Positions 22,405 through 34,400 of a stretch of DNA of 64,000 bases are shown one piece after another. The translations under genes and the position numbers were made by a program. How positions within the stretch are numbered: the first letter of the stretch is position 1; every line of letters starts with the position of its first letter. Origin of the DNA: Paracyclopina nana. Lineage: Eukaryota > Arthropoda > Copepoda > Cyclopoida > Cyclopettidae. The notes beneath the pieces were generated by a model that was not told where the DNA came from, ran no database searches, and saw only the letters and a program-made list of their open reading frames with translations. Where the stretch lies: the NCBI GenBank assembly GCA_019096065.1, contig JAGUCH010000001.1:15376001-15440000 (forward strand), read 5' to 3'.

Positions 22405-25400
22405 TTACCCCTCATCACGATTGACATCATTGGGTGCTTGCGAGACCGCAGCCGCTTCCAGCATCATTTCTTCCGCATACAGCTTCTGCTGCTGTTGCTG
22501 CTGCTGTTGCGGCATCACACCCGGCGGAGTCGTTACCAGTTTACGGATCATAGGTGCCGCAGCTATGTACGGGCTCGCCGTAGCCATCATCTGCCCGTTC
22601 TGCGTGCGCATCGCAGCCGCAGCCGCAACGGCCGCAGCCGTTGCCGCCGAAATTGCGGGCATGCCTGGTGGCGGTGCGCCGCCGTTCACAGCGTTGGGCC
22701 CCATGTTCCGTAACATGGCTGCGGCGGCGGCAGCTTGGCTCTGGATGGATTGCGGCGTTGCCAGGGCCAAGTTCGGCCGAAAAGCGGGATGCATCATGGC
22801 TAGGTTTGGTGCGGCCAACATTTGCGCCGCCGCAGCCTGGGCCGGCGTGACGCCGGCGCGCTTTGAGGCGTCTGCGGGCTGGCCGCAACCTGCCGCTGCG
22901 GCTGCGGCTGCGGCAGCCGCGGCAACGGAAATCGGGTCGCCGTTGGCTGCCAAAATCTCCATTTCTCTCATTTGCTCCTGTCTGATTTCGTCGTTTGAGT
23001 CTGGGATGAGATACTTTCTGACTTCGGTAAGGGCATAGGCAATTCTGGCGTGGGCTTCGGCGGGCGGCGCAAAGGCTGTGATCTCGACGTGGAGCTCTTC
23101 TTGTAAGTGCTGGTACTTGGGGTCGTTGGAAGCTCGCAGTTCTTCTTCCTGTGAAATAAAGTAAAAATGCAGGATCTGGCTTTTTTCATTCGATGCATAT
23201 GGCGCCGCGCGAACGTACGTGTGCGTGCACTGTGAAAAATGCTGCATCGGCAAAGAAAGACATGGCTTATTTGTCTTGAGCTGTACTAGAATACATACAC
23301 TGTCTGTTGTATTAATTGAAGTCGGGTTAGCTGCATGCTCATAATAACTGAGCTGCTGTGCAAAGGCTTCGTTACAAGGCTCATTTCATCGGACTTTCTG
23401 CTCGATTACAGCCAAACAGAAAACCTGCCTTTTTTCGTCGGCAAGCAGCTTGCAATAAGTTTTATGATAGCTCAATCCTTTTGTCCTGACAATGGCAGTT
23501 TTTGCAGCAACAATCTGCAATCAGGGTAAGAAGATGAAGGGCTCTTCTTCAATTTTTGCAAAGACCTTTTCCAGTGCCTCAATTTTAGCATGTCCTTTTG
23601 CCATTTGGCGACGCTAGGAAATGACAGAAAAAGTGGCAAAGTTCTGGCTGACAAGGACAGAATTTACGACTCGGGCTTATTATTTATTGTGAGCCAAAAA
23701 AAGAAGGATCTACGAGAATTTGTCGTCCCAGTCAAAGTAGGATTGTTTTGCTTGGGTGTATTTTATTTCATCATAATTTTAAGGCAGCCACAATGGCTGC
23801 TGCGCACGTGCACTCCATATGTTGTGCTACAATGTCGCGTCGTGTTCTGGAGCCTAATTAGGAGCCTTTTGTGCTCATGAGAGAAAGCATGTTCCAAATT
23901 GGCCTTTAATTCCTGGCAGTATTGCTTTCCGCTACCACCACAGCTATCGCATTCATGTTAGCATCCAACTTTCTAATGGAGGCTAATATGTCTTCTTTTT
24001 TGCACCCTGAATCGCAAACATATGGAAGCTGCTAGACGAGCTCTTTTTTGCTGCTGCGCCAATGTGCACTTTGGAAAGCTTTTCGATATTTGGATTTTCG
24101 GCCATTATGATATGGGACGCATTATTGGCTATATCTGGCAACATTGAAAAGCAAAAATACCACTATAGCTGCAGCAGTCGCAACAACACCTCTTTTGCCA
24201 CGCAGGGTCCAGCAAAGGTCAGCTTTTACTAAGTATTAGGACATGGCCGTAAATGAAAGTTGAAAGAGAAGCATTGGGAACTCTCCCAGTTGATGACTTA
24301 TTCATTAGGTAGTCAGGAGCGGTAGCCGTGACTTAATTAAAAAGCTCAAGTTTATCAGGGCGTTTGTCTTGGTGACTTTCACACTTAGAAAGCAGCAGCT
24401 AGGGGAGCTCCCTTCTACTGTAGCATACTTCTTCCAGTAGTAGCAATAAAATCTGCCTAGGCCGGAACTGACAGAGAGACTGGGTCAACTCGCGTAAATC
24501 CGGTCCTTGGCTAGCTGCAGCTAGAATCTCGATGTTGTGGCTTTCCAGCATTTGCTTCCCAGTACTCAAGACGTTTCCGCCAAGCAGGGGTAAAAAGTGA
24601 AAGCATGTCCTAGGCCAATTTCACCAATCCTGGATGAGCCCATTGCTCCTAGTACGCGTGCATTTTCAAAGAGCTCGGCCCTTAGGATCAATTGTGAATT
24701 CTTCTTTGCAGTCGAAGAAGAAAGGCTTTATCCTTACCTTTTGCTTATCTCTCATGGATCCTCGGCCGAGCACAGCCATTTTGGTCATGGTTTCTTCTTG
24801 CAGCCGCTTCATTGAGTTTCCCTTGGGACCGAGAAGCTTTCCAACGAAATTGAACTGGAAGGAGAAGAGCATCAAGATCACGCTGCCAACAGCGGTGTGA
24901 TGATTACTCGCGTAATTACCTTTGGATGTTCTCTGACAGGAACCAGAACTCGAACAGTGAGTCGAATGGGGCGTTCACGATAGACGTCCACGTATTTGAT
25001 GGGCTCTCGGTATCCGGAGCATCCGACTCCTCCACCTCGGCCTGATTGTACTCGTGCAATTTCTGAAAGGACGGGAAAAATGCAGCAAATATGCTAATTT
25101 CTCAAGGGTGCCGTTTTACTCGCGCGCGCGCGCTTGTGTTGTTGTTTTCTTTTGCTAGTACAGCTACCCAGTTTGTCCCATGGGATCACCTCAATGATAC
25201 GAATTGAACTTGAGAGGCCGAATTGCCCTCGCGCATTCTGCTGTTCAACTCCATTAGCCTTCATTACCAAATAAAAGCAAAAGTTGCAATGCGTCGCAAA
25301 TGTCTGCTAGAGTGCAACTAGGGCCCGGTCCTTAGCAGGTTTTCTCATCATTAGCTGGTGACGGGTATTTAAATACCCTATGTATTATAAAGGTACTTAA

Positions 25401-28400
25401 ATAGCAGCTACTTAAATACTTTTTTACTACATAGGGTATTTAAATACCAGTCAACAGCTAATGATGAGAAAACCTGCTAAGGACCGGGCCTAGAGCTCTC
25501 GGTGTCGGCATGGCCTAAAGAAATTCTTCACATTTCAGATCAAAGCCATCTACTCAACTGTATATGTCATGCTAAGGACGCCCTTTCAGAACACAGAGAA
25601 TGGTGGTCTCAGGTGATATATTAGACTTTGGTGGTCATTTGCGCAGCCCATAAGTAGATAATGGCGGCATAAAGGCTTCTTTTCATTCAGTGCTTTCACT
25701 TTTCTTCTTTCCCGTAAATTACTCCTTTGAAGTGGCCTCTCAGCGCCCAAATGGGCGCATTTCTTTGAATACTCGTGCACGGCGAGAGTTGGCCGTCACC
25801 ACACTTTTGGGTGTTATCCGGCCATCGCATCAGGTTTTCTGCACTAGCCCCAAGGGGCATCTTTGCAGACATAAATTGGAAAGCTCCAATTAAAAGATGT
25901 GAGAAAGGGGTCAAAACGACGTGCTTCTCTTAATAATGCTCTTAACACAATTACTGCACACAGCTCTCAATCTTGAAGTAATTTCAAATTGCAATGCTAT
26001 GGCAAAAAAGAGGAGCTATAGCGCAATAAATAGCAGGCTTTTCCAATACCCAATTTTCACCAAGCGAGTTGTTGGCTACATCAACCCTACTGCTATGGCA
26101 TTTAGCCGTCGTGGTTGGCGGGAGGCAGCGGTGGAAAAAGTTTTCCAGATTTGCCAAGACCTGTAAATGAACTTGGGAGCTCAATCTTATAAAGTGGTTT
26201 GCTACCAGGAGGAGCAGCCTGATAGATTACTCAGTTCTAATTCCTACAGCAGCAGCCCGGAGTTTTTGTTGATCTTGATCTTTCCTGGATTGAGGCCTTC
26301 ACAACGAGAGCCAAATGCATTCTTCTTCTTTGCTCCTACAATATTTGGGCAGTAGCTGTTTATGTTAGCCCCAGGTCAATAGACAAGAACATCTATTTGT
26401 TTTGAATACAATTCACCCTTTGCCTGTCCTTTTCCCTGACCCATAAAGCATAAAGGATAAAAAGAGTGGTGTTATGTACTATTTTCTTTCTTGTCATTAC
26501 AGTCCCTTTGTTGTTTTAGCATTATTCCTCCCAGAGAGAGCGGCATGCATAAGTTGATTAGTGAGAGCTTACTCGGGACAGTTTCTCATAATATTACGAC
26601 AGAAAAGCTAGCTTGAGTACATGCCGAAGCAGATCCAATCTAATGGGTAAAAACTGCAATGAAATGCTACATGTAAATAAAGCTTGCGCCATCTGCTTTT
26701 CTGGCCTATCAACATTTGGGCTAGCAAAAGCAGCTGAGGAAGATCAAAGTGGATGACTTTCTTCATAGCCGACTGACAGCTACCTTATAATATACTACTG
26801 TGCTATATTGATGCGTAACTTTTCACCTACTATATATAGCAGCAGTCTGATAGATGAATCTGTCAGATTCATTTAGAAGCACCAACTTTTCCCCAAGCAG
26901 ATTCTGCCAAAGCTTTCCAACTCGCATGAACTCGTTAGCATCTGAAAAAAGCCTAATTATAATGAGTCTAATCAAATAGCGAGGAAAGTTTCCGTTTCAA
27001 CTTCCTTGGGAGATGCTTAAAGAGCCAATTATGGGGATATTCCCATATCTGTGTTGGCACCACCCGTAGTAAAAGCCAATAAAGCCGAGCATACACTATA
27101 TTGAAGCTTTTGGCAACATCTTGCAGTAATGATTTCAAACTTCTCAATCACCTGAATTTCACTACAAAGCACAATTCTCTTCCAAAATTGCTGCACGGGT
27201 CCATTTAATGAACTCTAAGCAAAAGTCAGGACAAAACTGCATTTACAAGTTAAAAGGGCCAACTTCAATTGCATGGCTCTTTTTACTACTTGCCTCTTTA
27301 TAGGCTGGAATCCAAAGGAGCAGATTGGCTATTTTCTCTACTTTTCTCGGCTATCACCCTAAATGACTCCCAAGGCAGCCGTATTAATGCAGTTAGTAGA
27401 AAGTAGCACCTTCGAAGGAAGTCAGCTGCAGCCTTGTGATTATAACTTTTGTTAGCATTATTAAAAGATCTCACAAAAGAAAGGCTGGAAAAATTCCTGG
27501 AATTCAAGCTATTCAAGTCGTCTTTCCGATGATGCGGTTATTTCGCAAATAAAGAGCTATATAGCGCCTTTGCAGTAGCAACTTTGTTGTTGTGCGGAGT
27601 TGTGTGTTTGCATGCATTGCCATTAACAATTGTGTCAGAGAATTCCGAGGTCGTTTTACTGCTAATGATCTCCACCCACGTAGTAGCATTGTGCTCACTA
27701 TATAAAGTAGGGGACAAACTTGTCTGCATAAGCTGTTGTAGTAGAATATGCGAAATAAGTGCTAATCGCCTGTCTGTCATCAGCTTCTTCTTTTTGTGGG
27801 CTAAAAATACCCCCTGTCTGAGTCATGTTTACAACTGGAAATACTTTGGCCACCTTTGACATTTTTGCCCCTAGCTTGACCGACGCCCAAAAAGAAAAGC
27901 TTCTAGGTCTCACTTCGTGATATATTTAGTTTCCTCTATCAAAAGTTGTAACTAGTTCGAAAGTAAGTTGCTCGTTAGTCTGGTCGACTATTTTCCGGCT
28001 TGACAGCTGAGAGAGAAAAAAGCTGCAATCACGATCGGAGTAGAAAAAATATGGAGGAGAATGCATCGAATATGGACTGAAAAGTTCCATGAAATACGCT
28101 TGTGCAATGTGACTTTTTTTGCAGCACCATAAGAGCAATGAATTGCTTCTCTGGATATAATTAGTTAAATCAGAATAAAAGGCAAACTCGTCAACTGTCA
28201 AGCCGGAGATGAGGAGCTGCTGACTTCAAGTGGCTTTTCAATTTCAAGCTCGAGTAAGCTCCAGTTGTTGGAGCTTTCCAGCAGCAGCAGCAGCCTTTTG
28301 TTGGCTGTTTATCAGAAACTTTACAATGGGGAGCATTCAGTAGAGTGGTGGTAGCTAGGCCCCAAATTCCTAACTTCCAGCCTAAATACCTTTTTTCTGC

Positions 28401-31400
28401 TCTGAGCAAAGCACCATCGCAGCACTCATAATACATGTGAGATAGTTGGGTATATCATTGCCTGGCTCGTTTTAGCAATGCTCGTCATGTTTCTGGCCGC
28501 CACTGAATGCGAAGTAATAGAAGTGAAAGCATGCATCATCACGAAGAAGAACTAGTAGTGGTACGTGGTACACGTTATTTGGTAGGCTCCGCACACACAT
28601 CCAGTCCCTCAGATGGACACCACTCACTGATGTGACCGAAATTATCATCCCTCCTCCTTCTTTTAGGCTTCAAAGAACGAGCGCAACCACATCCACTCAC
28701 TTGAAAAAGAAGAGCCACAGAAGCCAGGCTTTCACCATCTTCCATCTTCCTCTCATAACTGAGTGAATTTTCCAGATTATGAAAAGCTCGCAAAGTCGAA
28801 GTTTGATATCATGCCAATCATTCTGCTGAGAACTTTTTCCTGAAAGCTGTTACGTACACCCCAGAAAAAAGCTAGATTATTGTGCTTCTCTATGCGTGAG
28901 TGCGGTTTACGAGCGACTATACAGCATCTTACTCAATGCACTGAAAGTGTTGTCCCACTATTTCGTTTTTCTTATATGTGTGTTTGTGGATGTGGCATGC
29001 AAGCATTGCCACTATTGCCAGGGTGATTTATTTGGCAGCAGAGCCGCAAATTGCCTGTTGGTCTCTCTGTTGGAAGGGAAAGAGAATTACCTCAACTGCA
29101 ATAGCTCCTTTTCATACTTGACCAGAATTTTTTAGTGCTCAAAAGTTGGGACTTCTAATTGCATTTCTCCTGTCCCAAGTCTGGATAAACTAAACCCATT
29201 TACCTAATGGTTTCAGCTGCTTTTTCTCCATCTGTGGCTGCGCTATGTTGGTTTTAAAAAGAAGCTCCGAACTCGTTTTTTCTCTCAGAATGGATAGGGA
29301 ACCTGCCAATATTGGATGTATTCAGAGCATTTGTGCTTTTGAGCTTCTTGGCATTGAAAAATGCCAGTCCATTCACTTTACCGAGTAGAGTACGTAAACT
29401 ATTGGCAAAACTACTGTGTCGAGGCTTCGCAGAGCACAGAGCTTGAAATGAGAGGCCAAAACTGTTTTTATGATACTCTGATAAGATTTTTATGTCACAC
29501 GGAGCTTTGGTGGGTGCTTCAGCGAGGATAATTCCAAGAAGGAGAAGAAGAAGTTCATCTCAAAATCCCCGAAGAGAACGAGAGGACTCATACATCAAAG
29601 AATAGGTGAAAACTTTTCCCCTCCTCACAATGTGAGCAGCAACTTTCAGCAAATGTGCCTATCTCTCTTGGTGGTTGGAAAAAAATGAGGCTTTCAAAAT
29701 CGCTACAACGCACGAGCAGCCAATGCGTTTTCAAAAGCCCAGTTAGGGTAGTAATGGTTCGGTTTGCCACGAGCCACCCAACCAACCGCGATTGAGAGCA
29801 CTGGAAAAGTTTGCTACTAGTGTACTCGAGATGGGAAATGGGAGGAAAGCTTCTGAGCTGTTGGGTTTCTTCCAAAAGTCAGCTTCTCCTCTTAAAAAGG
29901 CAAAAAATTGCATTTCCATACTTTATTTCTTTGGTGCTCTCGCGCCTTAGATCTCGAGGCTCGAGCCCAACGCCTGGTAAAACCTATCTACTTTTTTGGC
30001 GCGGGAAAATCATGTTACCAACTTATCTGCTCCAAGCTCCCATTGCTGAAAGGCCATTAATATTGTAGTATGCTATACTGTATAGAACACGGCTCGTGTG
30101 TTTTTTGGTTTTGGCTTAGCAGGAGACTTTTGCGCTCCACCCGAGATTTGGTTTACGCGCATAAATTGTTGAAACACTGAGAAGCCCTATGCATAAAAGC
30201 GGGGGACCACCCAAACTCCCCAATAAATAATGGAATCGATAATAAAGCTCAAAAAGCCTGATGCACTAAGCCCACCAGCTCGGGACGAATAATTGACGAC
30301 ATAAGGACAATCATCCTCTTCTGGGTCAATTTGATTATTTCTTGGATGAACTCAAAAGTGACCCAGATTCTTAAAGTGTCCTCAGCTCGGTTTTTGGCCC
30401 CTAATGGCACCCACCTTTCACTTACTTCTAGGACTGCCTCCCATTTTTTATTTTTCACGGCAGCAATCAATTTTTGATCGAAAGTGCTCCCCAAATGCGG
30501 CTTTCAGCGCTCAGTTTTTCTTATTTTGCTCTCAGAGCAAAATATTCAGCTTGTACTCTTTGAGGGAAAATACTATACATGAATGGAAGCCGGAAATTTG
30601 CATTCCTAATCCATCTTTTACCCTACCACAAGCACTACATAATACGGCAATGGATCATGAGGTTGTTACAAGCGGACTTCTTGAGCAAAAAAATATAGCA
30701 CAGACCTGGACTGCAGGAGAAAAAATTCCCTGCCTTCTGTGAATTTGTAGTCCACAATTCTCCGTTTAGGCTGCCAATTCTGCTTGATCGATTGCATGTA
30801 TAAAGGCTCTGGCATGGAGCAAGAAGACCAACTAAATAAGCTGGGTAGAAATTGAAAAAATATAATGCACAGAAAACTCTCAGCTCAGCTGCAGACAGCA
30901 AAGGGGTGCAGGTAAATATTTCCCCCTTATTTTACAATGTATACCCTTTACTTCCTTCCCTTTTTTGAGTAACTGTATGGGTTGCATTGAATTTTCAATG
31001 ACGCTGTTTTTTCCTCTTACCTGCAAAGAAAACGAGAAAATATTCAGTTTTCGCCTCGCTGAGATGAAAGATCCGAATTTTTCTTAAACGAAAACAATGG
31101 TATCAAGGACACATTTTATGTAAAGGTATCCCACTTTTTCGAATGCAAACTTCTTTGTGGTTTTTATTTTCAGAGACATTTGTGTTCAAACTTTCGTGGG
31201 CTATTATTAACTTTCCAATGTCAAAAGTGCCAAGCTCAACTCTGTTTGAGTGCGCTAAACAAAAGGTGACATATAACGATTATGTGCACGGCCTTATATT
31301 AGCAGTTGATGCACTTGTATGTTTCACCTTCCAAAGGAGGATGAGTGTGATTAAAAAAACCTGCTTTATCATGAGGTCACGATGAAGGTGAATCAGATTC

Positions 31401-34400
31401 CTAATGTCACGTTTCAATTTGGCAAAGAGGCGTCTCGCAAAAACAGCATACAGCAGCTAGACTACTACATAATTTTTCCTCCATATGATAGTAGGGTAAA
31501 TGCTCATTTCTGCCTGAGATATGGAAGCACACATGCTAGTGACATTCGGGGATTATGGACAGGTGTGCTTCTGATTAATATCCATGGCAATTAAAAGTCT
31601 CATTTTTCTCTTCTTTTGTCCTCGAGAATAGCGTTTTGGATGAGGAGGCAAATTAGTAAAAAGAAGTAGTATAAGGCTGCCTTGCTTTAGGCTCGAGTGA
31701 TCTACTGATTCAAATCTCGCTTTGGCTGCTCTTCCATGGTAAAATATGCTAATGTGATGGCTCGTTTTTACTCTCATATGTGCGAAAGATGCAAAGCAAA
31801 ATCATGCACGCTGAGGATACCCCACCAAAAAATATGTCATCTTGTCAAAGAAGTTTTTTTTTAGCACAAAAAGTGTAATCTGCAATTTCCCTGGCGTTTT
31901 CCTAAACCATAAAAGTTTGCATGAGACGTGATAATCTGCAAGAAATACTACCAAGTGGCTCAGCAGGGGTCTACTCATTTTCAAGCTAGGATGCAATTTA
32001 AAAGCCACTTTTGAGGAATACTACTATAAAAGGCCTGGAGGGAATTTTTGCTGCCAAAATTAGCCAAGCTCTTAAAAAAGAAGGAATAGTATAGGAATAA
32101 ATAGCATTATGAGTAAAGGTCAGGATGAACGCGTTTTAGATGTCAGGGTCGCAGCACGTTCTTCTTCACGATCTCTTTCGTTCAGCCTAAAAGGAGGAGG
32201 GGTTATCAGGGGCACATAATCAGCTGATAATGCACTTTGGGGTCCTGCTCATCTGCACTCCTCATCGCGCGTAGATACACACGTCAGAGTGCATGAATAA
32301 TGAAAGTACGTCATTCATTCGGGAAGTTATATGTCATCAGGTGAACCAATCTTCCTTTGAACTTATGTAGCTTGTGCTCAGCTCGTGATGCTGATCAAAT
32401 GTCAACAGATATTTTGTAAATGGTGGAGTATGCCAAAATTCCACGGAACTTTGCTCGTTAGCTCGGTTCATATATAATAAAGGGCTTATTATTAGATATG
32501 CAGGCGATTATGGCAGCAAAGAGCTTCATATCTAACTCCTCTTGTCAAGTTTCAGTGCGCGTGGACATAATTCTGAAGAAATTGCTGCTGACCTTATCAG
32601 CAGCTTTTTCAAGGGAGCACAATGATGGTTTACCAAGCGTAAAGCAGTAAGGGGAGAAATCAGGAACGCGTAAAGTCACCGTTTTCCACTCATTTTAGAC
32701 CTTTTAAATGACCTGGAAACGAATTGTTTGTTATGTGGGCGCGGGCTCAAAGAATTACGAAGAAATAATAATAATAATACAGAGTAGCAAGGCTGAAGCT
32801 ATAAATCTATTTAAACTCGTTTCAAAGAAGGGGACATTTTTATTGCACTACTTTTCTCGACCAAAAGCAACTTCTGCAAATTATGGGGTCAGCCCTGCTC
32901 GCAACTTGATAATTTCAATCTCATAACCTCTTCAGTGCTTCTCCAAAATTAAGACGGGTTTTCGCACTTAAAATGACTTTTGGAGGTATATAGCAATTGA
33001 TGCAACCCGCGAGTGACCTTAACCATTCTATACATATATTGCTGGCTCGAATTTAGTGTACCCAAAAGAACAATAAAACTTTGCTCGCGTCGGCGGCGCG
33101 CGTGAAATTCTGTCTGTGTAGCTGTAGGTGGAAGGAAGATGATGATGAGAATCCTTTTATCAGAATAGCCGCAGCATCGAGGTCAACTCGAGATGATGCA
33201 GAACAACTTCTTCAAAAAATAAACTTTGGCCCTAAATTGCTGCATCATTTCTGCATTCGCCACATTCTGGAGCGATGGCATGTGTGCAGAAATTAGCATG
33301 ATTACAGCCATTATAGGCACATGTCAGGCCCATAGACTACTCTGCTGTAGCAGAAGAATTTTTGCCCACATTTTTCTACAATTGCGCCACATTATTAACT
33401 CGAGCCATATGAAAGTAAATTCACCTTTGCGCTGCAGTGCAACTCGAATTGCCAGTCATGGCACGTGTGGTTTTGTTGCAACTAGCGTAGAAATAATTAT
33501 CAGCTTCTGGTTCATCTTTTGGGGCCCCACGTGGTTTTCCATACGCGCGAAGGACAGAATGATAATGCTAACCTGCGGTAACTCTCACCATTTCCGGACG
33601 ACTCTAAGGCTTCTTCTTCTTCGTCGAAGTCATCTCCCGTTTCCCGGAAAAATTACTTGTCCGGACATTTTTAAGAAGGTCACTGGAATTTCTCCTCACA
33701 TAGTATACTACGTATATAGCTACTCTAATGCTGAATTCGACGAAGTGAAGTTCCGGGCTTCATTTCCTGCAGGAGCAAGAAAAGGATGAAGAAGCAGCAG
33801 AAAATGTTAAAATGCTACTGCAGCAGCTTTTTTGTGCGATGTGGTCATCTACCTTGAAAATAAAGATTTATGATCGGCCTTTTTTGCTTTTCACTTTTTC
33901 CTCCACTCAGATAAATGGGTTATGATATCATGGCCTTCTTGAGAAATGCATCGAAATTACACTTCATGCTCGCTCAAAGTGCCTGTCTAATCAATCAGGT
34001 GCAAGCCTTTGATCACCTTTTGCACGACTCGAAATGTGTCGTGTCATGCGCCTTAAAAATGGCCAAATTCAATTAGAAATCACTTTCGCTTTATGCTACA
34101 GAGGAGGAGTCTTTGTGTACACAAATGCTGATATTTCCAATTCGTAATTGCGTGGGTTGCAATCACGAGCATTGAATTTGATTTTGATGCCTCAATTCCT
34201 CCTCATCAATTCGAATCAAATGCAAGTTTTCCTGCATGCTACAGCACTATACATGTATACGCAATTGCAGCTAAAGGAGCAGGGTGGTATCATCTGCTGG
34301 ATGTGCACAGTGGGGAAAGTGCTCAGAGCTCCAATATAGCCTTGTTTCCTGGCCAAGATACGAACTTCAGCCTGTATCTATCCACAGTGTGGAACGAGAT

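Noticed and set aside
22421..23038. 205-codon plus-strand frame rich in Ala and Cys
   Set aside because: Antisense shadow of the poly-Ala/poly-Gln exon of the KHDRBS-like gene.
33226..33789. 187-codon plus-strand frame in the large KHDRBS intron
   Set aside because: No recognisable domain, uneven composition and no supporting splice or promoter context; compatible with chance.
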